Shown here: positions 15,170 through 24,989 of the stretch, piece after piece | How positions within the stretch are numbered: position 1 is the stretch's first letter | How the letters are laid out: the number at the start of each line of letters is the position of its first letter | Source: Candidatus Aenigmatarchaeota archaeon | Lineage (GTDB): Archaea; Aenigmatarchaeota; Aenigmatarchaeia; QMZP01 | Length of the DNA: 49,982 bases | Assembly (NCBI GenBank): GCA_017609225.1 | Contig: JAFCEK010000001.1 | Location: 1-49,982, forward strand | Reading direction: 5' to 3' | Notes under the pieces: generated by a model | The model's database searches: none | What the model was told of the DNA's origin: nothing | The model's input: the letters and a program-made list of their open reading frames with translations, nothing else | Program-made: the position numbers and the translations under genes

Positions 15170-17020
15170 ATGAATATTAGGAAGGGGCAGGCAGAGCTCA
15201 TAATCCTGGTTGGCATAATAGTTGTTTTTGTGGCTGTTGTTTTCTATACATACCAGTCAAGCCTGTTCACGGCACCTGTAACACCTGAAACAGAAAACAT
15301 AAGGAACACTATAGAGAACTTCATAAGGGAGGGAGCAAGAGACACGCTCAGAACAATGTATGATTACGGCGGATACCTGGAGGCGCAGCCCGGCTCCGTG
15401 ATTTTTCTGGGAAAGGAAATTCCATACTGGCAGAAAAGCGGACAGGTATCATACCCTGATGTGAGGCAAAATCTTGTACAGGGCGTAACAAGCTATCTGA
15501 ATGAAAACAAGGATTCTCTTGAGGCAATGCTTGCAGGAAAGAATGTAACCCTTGGAACCGCCTATGTAAGCGCGGTTATCCTGGGAAGCCAGATAACCCT
15601 TACAGTAAACATGCCAACCCAGTACATGGAACAGAGCCTGCAGCAGCCGTATGTTGTTACAGTTCCATCCAAACTCGGCGAGATATATGAGTTTTCAAAG
15701 GGATTTGCAGCGCAGGAGGCCACAAGCAGATATTTTGAATATTTCACTGTGTCCAGCATGATGATAAGCCCGTTTGAAGGCGGTGTGCAGGCAGTGCCTG
15801 TTGTGGTTTTGCTTACGCAATGCGGGGAAATGGTTTTCAAAACATGGTTTGATATAAAACCCGGAATGGAGGATGTAATAAAAACAACGCTTGCTCATAC
15901 CTATATGCCAGGCAAGTCACCGCTTGGCGTAATGCACAAAACAAGCTTCCCGAAATATATGATACCTGAAATAGGAAACAAGGCATATGAGGATTTGAAT
16001 ATAAGCTTCCATCTGCCTGATGATTTTGAATTAACGCAGAGCAATTTCCAGTTTACCCCAAATCCGATAAGTGCATTTACAGAGCCTGTGCCAATGACAA
16101 GCCAGTGCTATTCAAACCCTGTTTATGTCAAGTATGCAGTAAACTACCCTGTTATTGTAAGGGTAAAGGACAGCCTTACAGGAGACAGCTTCCATTTCGC
16201 GATTGATGTTTCCATTTATGACAATGCGCCAAGGCCATGGACATCTGATACAACAGGATACACACCAGAGGTGCAGCAGGAGATATGCGAGAACCAGCTC
16301 TGCACAGCAAGCATAACAGTCACAGACAGCAGCGGTGCACCTGTTTCTGGAGCAGAAGCAAGCTTTATGGGATGCCCAATCGGAAGAACAGACAGTAATG
16401 GTATAGTGACAGCTTCCATACCATGCGGTATAGGGCCTCTTGTAATATACAAAAACAGATACCAGACATTCGAGCAGATGATGTCCTCAGACCATCTTGA
16501 AGGCACCACGATATCTATTGAAAAGATACCTGTGGTAAATCTGAATTTTTATGAAGTTAATATAGTCAACAACACGCTGACAGACGAGTACTGGATAAGG
16601 GTTGGAGATGTGAATATGATAGATGATATAACAGATGAAACAATTCATATAATATTTTATGACCTTTCAACAGGCGAAACCTATGAGAGAATATACGAGA
16701 ACAGGCAGGCAACAATAAGGCATATACCCCCGGGTTCATATGCTGTTACAGCCATGCTTTCAAGCCCTGATATGGCAATCATGTATGGCGCTGTGCTAAC
16801 CACACTTACAATAACAGAAGATATGGACGGAGGCACACTTTATGTTTATCTTCCTTATAATTTTGAATTCAAGGACATAACAGACAGCGTTGAAAAAACA
16901 GTTGCATCCAGAACATTAACAGCAGTGCTGGAGGAATGCGGCATAGGACCAATATCAAGCGAACAGTACGATATAAATAATTTACCATGTAAAAAAGCAT
17001 ATAGCGAGATTGTAATCTAA
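15170..17020 (+). CDS. Large prepilin-like surface protein with carboxypeptidase-regulatory-like domain
   Basis: A 616-residue protein whose N-terminus MNIRKGQAELIILVGIIVV is a textbook archaeal prepilin signal (RKG then Q, acidic residue at +3, hydrophobic helix). The middle of the protein is soluble. Residues about 380-430 include SITVTDSSGAPVSGAEASF followed by GRTDSNGIVTASIP, which resembles a carboxypeptidase-regulatory/Ig-like beta domain, and another beta-rich stretch follows. It ends with a Cys-containing tail (EECGIGPISSEQYD, NLPCKKAYSE). The unusual size for a pilin suggests a tip or stalk protein. It is transcribed from its own TATA box and followed 11 bp later by the 1464-residue gene. 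Confidence 0.65.
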   Translation: MNIRKGQAELIILVGIIVVFVAVVFYTYQSSLFTAPVTPETENIRNTIENFIREGARDTLRTMYDYGGYLEAQPGSVIFLGKEIPYWQKSGQVSYPDVRQNLVQGVTSYLNENKDSLEAMLAGKNVTLGTAYVSAVILGSQITLTVNMPTQYMEQSLQQPYVVTVPSKLGEIYEFSKGFAAQEATSRYFEYFTVSSMMISPFEGGVQAVPVVVLLTQCGEMVFKTWFDIKPGMEDVIKTTLAHTYMPGKSPLGVMHKTSFPKYMIPEIGNKAYEDLNISFHLPDDFELTQSNFQFTPNPISAFTEPVPMTSQCYSNPVYVKYAVNYPVIVRVKDSLTGDSFHFAIDVSIYDNAPRPWTSDTTGYTPEVQQEICENQLCTASITVTDSSGAPVSGAEASFMGCPIGRTDSNGIVTASIPCGIGPLVIYKNRYQTFEQMMSSDHLEGTTISIEKIPVVNLNFYEVNIVNNTLTDEYWIRVGDVNMIDDITDETIHIIFYDLSTGETYERIYENRQATIRHIPPGSYAVTAMLSSPDMAIMYGAVLTTLTITEDMDGGTLYVYLPYNFEFKDITDSVEKTVASRTLTAVLEECGIGPISSEQYDINNLPCKKAYSEIVI

Positions 17021-17031
17021 AAGATGAGAAT

Positions 17032-20000
17032 ATGGATATAAAGCACCTTGCACTGGAAATCTTTGCAGTAGCGGTATCCTATTTATTGTTAATGTTACCT
17101 GTAACATCAGCCACAAGCGTTAATATATTTTTCAATGGCATACAGCAGGACACAACAGATATATCTCCCGGAAATCTTGTAAGCAAAGAGATAAACGTGT
17201 ATCATGATGCTGATGATATAACATGGACAAACATAAAGGTTCTTGTAACCCTGAGCAGCGCAAGCCTTTCCCACAGCATAAAGAAAATATATTTATACAA
17301 ATGCAAAACACTGTCGCCATCCGCATGCATCCAGGGAACGCCCCAGGTATTTGACAGCTGGATTGATACAGAGCTTTCATGGAATGATATATCCCAGAGT
17401 GAGGGCGTGGGGGTTTATCCCCAAACAGCAAACCTGATGTTCCTTGTTAAGCTTGAAGACTTCAATGGCAAGGCAAGCTGGGTTGGCTTCTGGGATACCA
17501 TAAGAAGAATAGACTACAACATATTCAATCATTATAGTTATCCCCTCAATGAAATTGAATTTCATGCAAAATCCCTGGATATGATAGAACCCATAAAGAC
17601 ATACATAGAAAATTACCAGATGATTCCCTTCAACTGGGCAGAGAAGGTTGTATTCAGGATGGCAAACATACTCTATGGTGTTGGTGCAAACGAGCAGGAA
17701 ATTGAACAGACACCACCGTTTTTTGATGGGGCCCAGACAAGTACAAACCAGGTAACAAGCATAGGAAAGGACTATTACTTTGTGCTTTCAAACATCACAA
17801 GCGGCATAACCAATCCTGTAACCATGCGTTTGAATCCATCATTCACATGCGGCAATGGCCAATGCGAAACAGACTTGGGAGAAACCACATCAACATGCTG
17901 CTATGACTGCGGCTGCGCAGCAGATTTCTATTGCGATATGAGTGATGAACAGAATCCGGAAACAGGCGCCTGCAGGTCGCTAACAGAAATCACAGTAGAT
18001 GTAACAAGCACATCAATGGCTGACATAACTGACTGCAGCCAGAACCAGCAGTTAACTATAACAGCGCAGATAAATAATGCACCTTCCAACCTTCCCGCAA
18101 CGCTTACAGGATATATAAAACTGAATGAAACCCAGTATAATGTTCCATGCCAGTCAAGCATCCCAGGAATATATGAATGCACTGTAAATCTGCAGCCAGA
18201 GGTAAGATGCGGTGACGGAAGCTATGTTCTTGGTCCAAATGAGATTAATTTCACCATACCATTTAATGACGGACCTGATATGATAACTGAAACAATAGGA
18301 ACAGAATTTTCTGACATAACAGTAAACTACAACTGCGAATGTGCAGGCGGATATTATTGTGATTCCGGTCTGAGAATGTGCAAGCCGGAGGGGCAGATAG
18401 CGCTTGTTATAATAAATGTTACCTCATATATGGATAATTACAATCCTGCAGGGGATAACATAGGAATATATGCAACAATAAACAATCCCCCATCTGACAT
18501 GAGTATTACAGGAAGTTCATATGTTCTGGGAAACATAACCTTTGACGGAAGTTCTTCGCCTGGTTCCTCAGGAAGCGTGACATGTGATGAAAGCAACAAC
18601 ATATATTACTGCAGCATACCGCTGTTTATACAAAACTATGACCACTCAAGGCAGTATATAGTGAACGGAAACAGCCTCTCATTTACAATAAGCTTTAGTG
18701 ATGGCGGCAACTCCATAACAAAAACGCTTACAACAGGGTTTTCCGATATTATAGTGCCTTCGTACAGATGCGGTGATACTACATGCAATGCCGAAGAGAA
18801 TTCAGATAACTGCTGCCTGGACTGCGGATGTCCCAATCCCGATGATTACTGTGACAGGGTTTACGGCTGCGTGAACGAAAACAACATAACCATGGTTATC
18901 GATACAATAACACCTGAAAACCTGACTGACTGCAAGATACCCCATGTGCTTAACATAAAAGCAAGAATACTCAACGCGCCAAGCGACCTTGTTCTCAATT
19001 ATTATTATTATCTGCAGAATGATGAAATAAAGGGCTGGAACCTGTTATGCATGGAATCACCGCCAGGATCAAATATGGGAATTTTTGAATGCCAGCTTGC
19101 TGTTCCCCCCATTGATGATTGTTCCCTGCCTTATTACACGCTTGGCAATAATAAGCTGAGGTTTTCAGTTTCATTTCCAAACGGCCTCACGCAGGTTCTG
19201 ACAAAAACGCTTGAGGCTGAGTTTCAGGATATAAACATAGTTCCAACATACCATTGCGGTGACAATATATGCGAATATGACCTAAACGAGAGCGGCTCTG
19301 TGTGCTGTATTGACTGCATATGCGGCTCAGACCCGGATTTTGGATCTGAATATTACTGCGACTATGACCCCCAGCTGAATCCAAACGGCACATGCCTCCC
19401 AAAAAACAACATAACACTTGTTATAGACAAGCCGATGGCAGTTGTGCATTTCACAAGCTGCGAGAAGGCAAACACAGTAAACATAAAGGCGCATGTTGAA
19501 AACCAGCCTTCAGGCATGATTGTTGAAAATATTTTCGGCATTTTCAACGGGGAAACAGCTGAATATATCTCATGCACACCTGAAATGGGAATAATTACAA
19601 CACCAAACTATACAGGACCTGTTGAATGGAACTCATACAACTGCAGTCTTATTGTACCTGCAGAGCAGCAATGTTCACAGGGCCAGACATACACCTATAG
19701 CAATAACTCACTCTCATTCTTCATAAGCTATACAAACGGTTTGGGAAAAAGGGAAACACAGATACTTACACAGCCATATCCTGATGTGACAATAACCCAG
19801 AATATAAGAACACTTTATGACATAATGCAGGATGCAATCAGCAGGATGAAAGGAAAGCTTCAGGAAACCATAACACTTATGGAGGACCTCATCAAAATGT
19901 GGGAGGACTGTTTGGACATGCTGATTGCATTAACCATAGTAATGGTTATAGGAACAATTGTGGCAGGCGTTATTGGAGCCAAGACCGGAGGGACAGAAGG

Positions 20001-21426
20001 ATTCTCTGAAACAGTAAAGGCATCAAGTGCAGCCAGCACTGCAGTCATAACAACACTCATGGGCATATGCGAAATAATGGGTAAGGTAATACAGCTCAGA
20101 ATAAATATGAAGGAAACAGAGATTGACTTTATAAGAATGGAAACATGCATCGAGGTTTACCAGCACCAGATGGACACGGGAATGTGTGACAGGAATGCTG
20201 AGGGCTGCTTTAATGCAATAGCAGGCTGCATAGAGTTCGGGGAAATTAATAGTTTCATAAACAGCGCACAGAGCATAGGCAGGGATATAAACTCCCAGGT
20301 ACAGCGGATTGGAAACGCATGGAGAAATGTGGGAGAAACAGTTGAAGGCCTTTCATTCGGAGCCCAGGGAGAAGGTGCAATAAGCTTCACATGCTCTCCT
20401 GGAGGCAGCTACTGTTGCGGCTATGTACCAAGAACAACAACAGGCGCAGGGCAGAACCAGTACCAGCTTCAGACAGTCAGCCTGACTATGGCCAGTCTGA
20501 AAAACTGTGAGAGGCCAAGCATAAAGATATACTCAAAGAAGGACTGGCTGGCAAGCTCCGATGTATGCAAATCAGCAAGCGGCAGGGCAGATGATGAGGC
20601 AGAAACAGCAGCAAACCAGATATGCATTGAAGCTGGTACAGGGTGCAATGTTGACAGGAAGACCATAAGCAGGCATGACAGGGTTTTTGAATGCAAGTAT
20701 CTGCTAAAGGAAGGCGACAACGGATACGATGAAAATGTAAAGATGCAGTGCGAGGCAAAATCAGCATATGCGAATCAGGCAGGAAAAGAAAAAGCCAATA
20801 AAATATGTGAAAGCGAGGGCGGTTCAGGCTGCAAGGCAAAGGCAACCTTCTGGGGTGAGAATGAATTTAAATGTGTATCCTCAGAAACAGGATTCAAGGA
20901 AATAACATCTTCTTACAGGGGAACCACAAAGGAGCTGTTCGGACCGCAGATGTTTGGCCAGTCAGACCAGGATTCGGGAAATGATGAATATGCCTTTGTT
21001 CTGGCATGTGATGGCGTGGACACAGACACATCCCAAACAGTGAAGTACTGCCTGGGAACACCGCAGGCAGGATGCGGAACAGGCTCTCCATGCGCTGCTG
21101 TCCGCCCGGAATGGGAAGACATGGCTCCAAAATCACCTGCAGGCACAATAACACCAACAGCAACACCTGTTGATACCCCAACAACATTCAGCGTCCAAAC
21201 AGACGCATCAGTTGTTTCTTTTGTATGGCTTATAAACGGCAGAGAATTGCGTAGAGGCAGAACATATGATGATGATAATTATGGCTACAGGGTATTGGAT
21301 ATAACCAGCGATGGAAGATTGATAATTGAATTCACAAAACCAAACAGATACCCGCTTGAATCGCGCATAACAGATGACAGCGGAAACATTGGCTACATAA
21401 CAGAATGGATAGATGTTTCACCCTGA
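17032..21426 (+). CDS. Large secreted repeat protein with internal membrane helices
   Basis: A 1464-residue protein with an N-terminal signal (LLLMLPVTSATS). Residues about 272-920 hold four tandem units of about 160 residues, each a Cys knot-like segment (CGNGQCETDLGE ... CCYDCGC ... YCD; CGDTTCNAEENSDNCCLDC; CGDNICEYDLNESGSVCC; the second copy is degenerate) followed by a beta-rich stretch ending in FPNGL or similar. Two hydrophobic helices lie near 962-985 (LIALTIVMVIGTIVAGVIG) and 1000-1020. The C-terminal 440 residues contain a duplicated Cys motif (NQICIEAGTGCNV and NKICESEGGSGCKA) and a terminal Ig/PKD-like domain (SFVWLINGREL). No family is recognised; an envelope-spanning adhesin or assembly scaffold is possible. 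The gene ends inside a spurious upstream extension of the next ORF. Confidence 0.75.
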   Translation: MDIKHLALEIFAVAVSYLLLMLPVTSATSVNIFFNGIQQDTTDISPGNLVSKEINVYHDADDITWTNIKVLVTLSSASLSHSIKKIYLYKCKTLSPSACIQGTPQVFDSWIDTELSWNDISQSEGVGVYPQTANLMFLVKLEDFNGKASWVGFWDTIRRIDYNIFNHYSYPLNEIEFHAKSLDMIEPIKTYIENYQMIPFNWAEKVVFRMANILYGVGANEQEIEQTPPFFDGAQTSTNQVTSIGKDYYFVLSNITSGITNPVTMRLNPSFTCGNGQCETDLGETTSTCCYDCGCAADFYCDMSDEQNPETGACRSLTEITVDVTSTSMADITDCSQNQQLTITAQINNAPSNLPATLTGYIKLNETQYNVPCQSSIPGIYECTVNLQPEVRCGDGSYVLGPNEINFTIPFNDGPDMITETIGTEFSDITVNYNCECAGGYYCDSGLRMCKPEGQIALVIINVTSYMDNYNPAGDNIGIYATINNPPSDMSITGSSYVLGNITFDGSSSPGSSGSVTCDESNNIYYCSIPLFIQNYDHSRQYIVNGNSLSFTISFSDGGNSITKTLTTGFSDIIVPSYRCGDTTCNAEENSDNCCLDCGCPNPDDYCDRVYGCVNENNITMVIDTITPENLTDCKIPHVLNIKARILNAPSDLVLNYYYYLQNDEIKGWNLLCMESPPGSNMGIFECQLAVPPIDDCSLPYYTLGNNKLRFSVSFPNGLTQVLTKTLEAEFQDINIVPTYHCGDNICEYDLNESGSVCCIDCICGSDPDFGSEYYCDYDPQLNPNGTCLPKNNITLVIDKPMAVVHFTSCEKANTVNIKAHVENQPSGMIVENIFGIFNGETAEYISCTPEMGIITTPNYTGPVEWNSYNCSLIVPAEQQCSQGQTYTYSNNSLSFFISYTNGLGKRETQILTQPYPDVTITQNIRTLYDIMQDAISRMKGKLQETITLMEDLIKMWEDCLDMLIALTIVMVIGTIVAGVIGAKTGGTEGFSETVKASSAASTAVITTLMGICEIMGKVIQLRINMKETEIDFIRMETCIEVYQHQMDTGMCDRNAEGCFNAIAGCIEFGEINSFINSAQSIGRDINSQVQRIGNAWRNVGETVEGLSFGAQGEGAISFTCSPGGSYCCGYVPRTTTGAGQNQYQLQTVSLTMASLKNCERPSIKIYSKKDWLASSDVCKSASGRADDEAETAANQICIEAGTGCNVDRKTISRHDRVFECKYLLKEGDNGYDENVKMQCEAKSAYANQAGKEKANKICESEGGSGCKAKATFWGENEFKCVSSETGFKEITSSYRGTTKELFGPQMFGQSDQDSGNDEYAFVLACDGVDTDTSQTVKYCLGTPQAGCGTGSPCAAVRPEWEDMAPKSPAGTITPTATPVDTPTTFSVQTDASVVSFVWLINGRELRRGRTYDDDNYGYRVLDITSDGRLIIEFTKPNRYPLESRITDDSGNIGYITEWIDVSP

Positions 21427-21455
21427 TTTTTATTTCCTTCTGCCTAATTATTTAT

Positions 21456-23006
21456 ATGAAATTAGCACCTGCACTTTTCCTTGCTTTTGCAATAGTTATG
21501 CTGTTTTCCCCTGTGTCAGCCCTGAGGATTAATGATAATCTTTATTTCACAATAAGCAATGACAGCGTAAAATGTGTTGATATTTTTCTGCCTGATGATG
21601 CAGGGGTTTTTGACCTGGGGCTTTTCGAGTATGTTATAACAAGCACAAGCCCATGGGGCGACCTGACAGAGCAGATAGTGAGAACAGATGAGAACAATAC
21701 AGTACTGATACCAATATGCTTTTTTGGCTCAGAATGGCCAGAGTGCCAGTGCTCAAACCATACAATCACCATATCAGTGCCTTCGCTTGGGATAAGCAAA
21801 ACCTTCAGAGGCGGGGTTTGCGTATCCAGCATAGAGGATGTTGATATTGTGGATGATGCCGGGGGGCAGACACCGGACCAGGTTCTTAACACCAACATGG
21901 ACATGTTCAGTATAGGATTTCAGATGCCAGTTCAGCATGCAGCTCCGGGGGAAACCGTTACATACAGGCTGTTTGCCGAGTCGCAGGCGGATATAGTGCT
22001 TGACATAATATTTGAAAATTCAGAATTATCAGTAATACCTGCCCAGGCGCAGGCAGAGCTGGACAGCTCAAACCCCTTTGAACTCTTTGACTTTAATGTT
22101 ACAGCCCCAAGCCAGGCAGGAAGCTATACGTTTACAATAACTGCTGCAGCCAGGGACTGCACAGGAAATTTCTGCACAAAAAAAGCCAGAGGAACGCTTA
22201 ATGTTGGAGGCACACCCTCCGCAGGATTTTCTGTAAATCTGTTCCCAAAAAACCTTAATGTCAGGGAGCTTACATCTGTTAGATATGAATTTTCAATCCA
22301 GAACTTTGGTGAACCGGAAAACTTTACCATAACAGGAAACATACCACAGAATCTTGCCACAGATTTCCGGGAAACAACCCTGTTTGTAGGGTCCAAAAAA
22401 ATAAAAAGCATAAAATTTTCTGTTACGCCTGCTGCATCCTCAAGCCTTTATGAGATAACAATATCCGCCACTGGCTCCGGAAACAACACAAAGCATGCCA
22501 CTGCATACCTTTCCACAAATGAAATGCTGACAGACCCGCAGAGGTATGCAAACAGCATAACAGGAAGCACAGACAACAGAAGCATTATAAACAATGTGAA
22601 CAACGCAATGAACAGCTGGCAGAATTCATACAGCTCAAACACATATGGAGCGGATACAGGGCAGTACAGCAGCCTGCAGGAAACCCTTGGCATTGCACAA
22701 TCCTCACTTAAGTCATCCCAGGAGCAGCCAGCGGGAATATGCACCCCAGGCAAAAAGCAGTGTTATGGTATGCTCCTTCAGGAATGCAGGCAGGACGGCT
22801 CAGGCTGGGAAACCCTTGAAACATGCGATTATGGATGCGATAATACACTGCATGCATGCATACAGGACAGTGGAGGGCAGCCATCTGCAGGTTTTGACTA
22901 CATATGGATTATTGTTATAGCTGTCATTGCTGCAGCAGCCATTGGCTTTATTTTTTACAGAAAAAAATCAGGCGGCCTGGAGGCCGAGCTTGAACAGGAG
23001 TTTTGA
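21456..23006 (+). CDS. Cell-surface protein with Cys module and C-terminal membrane anchor
   Basis: A 516-residue protein from the ATG at 21456, which begins a clean signal peptide (MKLAPALFLAFAIVMLFSP ending VSA); an in-frame ATG at 21405 overlaps the previous gene and is rejected. The body has beta-sandwich, CARDB/NEW3-like stretches (PGETVTYRLFAESQADI, NVRELTSVRYEFSIQNFG). Near residues 426-467 is one Cys module (CTPGKKQCYGMLLQEC ... WETLETCDYGC) nearly identical in design to the two modules of the 2150-residue protein, followed by a membrane helix and an acidic tail (EAELEQEF). The shared module suggests the same sorting or envelope attachment route. A copy of the hairpin element begins just after its stop. 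Confidence 0.8.
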   Translation: MKLAPALFLAFAIVMLFSPVSALRINDNLYFTISNDSVKCVDIFLPDDAGVFDLGLFEYVITSTSPWGDLTEQIVRTDENNTVLIPICFFGSEWPECQCSNHTITISVPSLGISKTFRGGVCVSSIEDVDIVDDAGGQTPDQVLNTNMDMFSIGFQMPVQHAAPGETVTYRLFAESQADIVLDIIFENSELSVIPAQAQAELDSSNPFELFDFNVTAPSQAGSYTFTITAAARDCTGNFCTKKARGTLNVGGTPSAGFSVNLFPKNLNVRELTSVRYEFSIQNFGEPENFTITGNIPQNLATDFRETTLFVGSKKIKSIKFSVTPAASSSLYEITISATGSGNNTKHATAYLSTNEMLTDPQRYANSITGSTDNRSIINNVNNAMNSWQNSYSSNTYGADTGQYSSLQETLGIAQSSLKSSQEQPAGICTPGKKQCYGMLLQECRQDGSGWETLETCDYGCDNTLHACIQDSGGQPSAGFDYIWIIVIAVIAAAAIGFIFYRKKSGGLEAELEQEF

Positions 23007-23015
23007 GTCTTAATT

Positions 23016-23135
23016 TTATGCTGAACCAGAAAACCATTGTTTTCAAACAGCGGATGTATGGTTCTGGTTCAACAGCTGTTGCCTCGCCAAGAAAACCGCC
23101 GACTTTAGTCAGCGGATATACGGAGGCAACATTAT
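23016..23135 (+). repeat. Dispersed double-hairpin element, copy B
   Basis: Full-length copy starting TTATGCTGAACCAGAAAACC and ending GGAGGCAACATTAT, between the convergent stops of the genes at 23006 and 23147. Relative to copy A it has TGCTG for TGTTG, CAGCGG for CAGTGG, and CAGCGG in the right-hand inner stem where GGCGG is expected, which weakens both inner stems. Its place between convergent genes is neutral, though the hairpins could also act as terminators for both. Confidence 0.85.
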
Positions 23136-23146
23136 ATTAGTCTGAC

Positions 23147-24922
23147 TCAGAATTCTTCTTCGCTTCCAGCATCATCCTCAAACTCTTCTTCCCCGGCAGA
23201 TTCCTTTCCACTGCCAAGACCATGTTTTTTGAGAAATTTGAATGCTACAAAAACAACCACCAGCACCACAACAACTATTATAACAAGAGTGAAATCAAAA
23301 CCCCCGCCTGCACTAACAGGCTGCACTGCAGCCCCAAGAGCAATAACATTCTGAAGAAGACTGAATTTTGCGCTGGCAGAGTCATAGTATTCTTTTGCCC
23401 GGGTATAATCACTGTCTTTATATGAATCTGCAGAGCTTATATCGCTGTCTATGTCATCCAATATATAATAAAACAGGTTTTCCTGATCCAAACTAAGATT
23501 CATTCTGAAGCTGGAAAATTCCTGCTGCAGTGAATCTACATCGCCTGAAATATCCTGGAAAAATTCAGCGCTTACAACTATATTTGCTGTTCCAGCACCT
23601 GTATCTATCTCAATTGTGCCGCTGTATCTTCCGGGGCTGGGAGTTGAAAGCGAAACATTCACTATTCCTGAGCTGCCTGGTGCTATGGAATTTGGCAAAA
23701 CCACAGAAGCTATTGAGCCTATTGTTCCAGTGGCTGAATAACTAATGTTATCCATTGTGCTGTTTCCAAGGTTTGAGAGCGTGAATGTTCTGTAAATTGT
23801 TTCTCCAACTGTGCTGGTTTCAATCCATGTTGAAGGTGAAATGCTCAGGTCACCAGACACGCAGGCAGGGCAGTCCCCACCAGCGCTCCCATCACACTCA
23901 TTCATAACGCTTATGGTTATGTTTACAGGTATCCTGCCTATCACAGTTCCGTTTGAAACAATATCTGCCTGGGTTCCTATCTCCATGCTGTTTTGTATGT
24001 TGTTCAGGTTTACAGTAAAGTAAATAGTCCCTTTTCCTTCTATTGTGCTGTTGCCCAGGGTTATGCTGAGATATGGTGAAAGCGCAGATATTATGCTGGT
24101 TGACAGGTCTGCTATGCTCTCATTGCCAAGATTTCTTATCCTGAATCCTCCCTGCGAAAAGCTCTGTCCTTTTGTAACCATAACATCCAGGGAAACAGCA
24201 TCTATCTCCAGGTCAGCAGGCACATATGCCCCACCGGTTTCTTCACCTTTAATTACAAATCTTACCAGGTCACCGCCAAAGCTTGTTCCTCCGCTGTTTT
24301 GAGCGGCGAATGCCATGTAGTACTCGCCGGGCCCCAGGCTTATATTGCCTATGTAACCTCTTATGGGAGTATAATAAACCAGGCTGCCTGACTTTTCAGG
24401 CAGAAGGTCTATGCTGCTGTTGTATGTTTTGTAGCTTACACCTGTAACCCCTGTATCAGACCATACTGTTATATCAACCATGCCATTATTATTTGTTGTT
24501 ATGTTTATGGTAAGCTCTATATCACCTGCATTTACAGTGTCCTGAAATCCGCTTTCCTGACCATAGGCATCGCTAATGTTTACAGAGAATGTATAAGGTA
24601 TAAATGTTTCAGAGCCCTGATATTTTGATGCATAGAAGGGCGTGGGACCGCATGTGCTCTTTTCATCTGTATTTGAAAAATAGCAAACCCACCTGTTTCC
24701 GGACCTTGGAAACGAGCCAAAACCATCTGCTATGCCAAAAACCTGCCATCTTACCCTTATGGACTTGGAATATTCCCCCGGATCTGCTACTGCAATAAAG
24801 CTTGCGTTTGCGGAGAATTTTTCAGGGATAAATGTTACTATGGGGTCGGGAAGCGCCTGCACATTAACCAAAACCAGTGCAAAAACCAGAAACCCGGCTG
24901 CCAGCCCCGCACATATTTTCAT
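23147..24922 (-). CDS. Membrane-anchored surface protein with CARDB-like domains
   Basis: A 591-residue protein with a signal peptide (MKICAGLAAGFLVFALVLVN ending VQA). The body is beta-rich, with NEW3/CARDB-like segments (RIRNLGNESIADLSTSI, TLSNLGNSTMDNISYSA), typical of extracellular archaeal proteins. A helical stretch near 500-540 is followed by a membrane helix (FTLVIIVVVVLVVVFVAF) and a basic then very acidic tail (EEEFEDDAGSEEEF). The layout mirrors the 516-residue protein at 21456, whose tail also ends EQEF, but the Cys module is missing here. It is convergent with that gene, with hairpin element copy B between. Confidence 0.75.
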   Translation of the reverse strand: MKICAGLAAGFLVFALVLVNVQALPDPIVTFIPEKFSANASFIAVADPGEYSKSIRVRWQVFGIADGFGSFPRSGNRWVCYFSNTDEKSTCGPTPFYASKYQGSETFIPYTFSVNISDAYGQESGFQDTVNAGDIELTINITTNNNGMVDITVWSDTGVTGVSYKTYNSSIDLLPEKSGSLVYYTPIRGYIGNISLGPGEYYMAFAAQNSGGTSFGGDLVRFVIKGEETGGAYVPADLEIDAVSLDVMVTKGQSFSQGGFRIRNLGNESIADLSTSIISALSPYLSITLGNSTIEGKGTIYFTVNLNNIQNSMEIGTQADIVSNGTVIGRIPVNITISVMNECDGSAGGDCPACVSGDLSISPSTWIETSTVGETIYRTFTLSNLGNSTMDNISYSATGTIGSIASVVLPNSIAPGSSGIVNVSLSTPSPGRYSGTIEIDTGAGTANIVVSAEFFQDISGDVDSLQQEFSSFRMNLSLDQENLFYYILDDIDSDISSADSYKDSDYTRAKEYYDSASAKFSLLQNVIALGAAVQPVSAGGGFDFTLVIIVVVVLVVVFVAFKFLKKHGLGSGKESAGEEEFEDDAGSEEEF

Positions 24923-24989
24923 ATATAATTATTATATTCCCGCTCTATATAAATCCTTCCAGTGAATATTTATTGTGTTAGGTGCTGAT

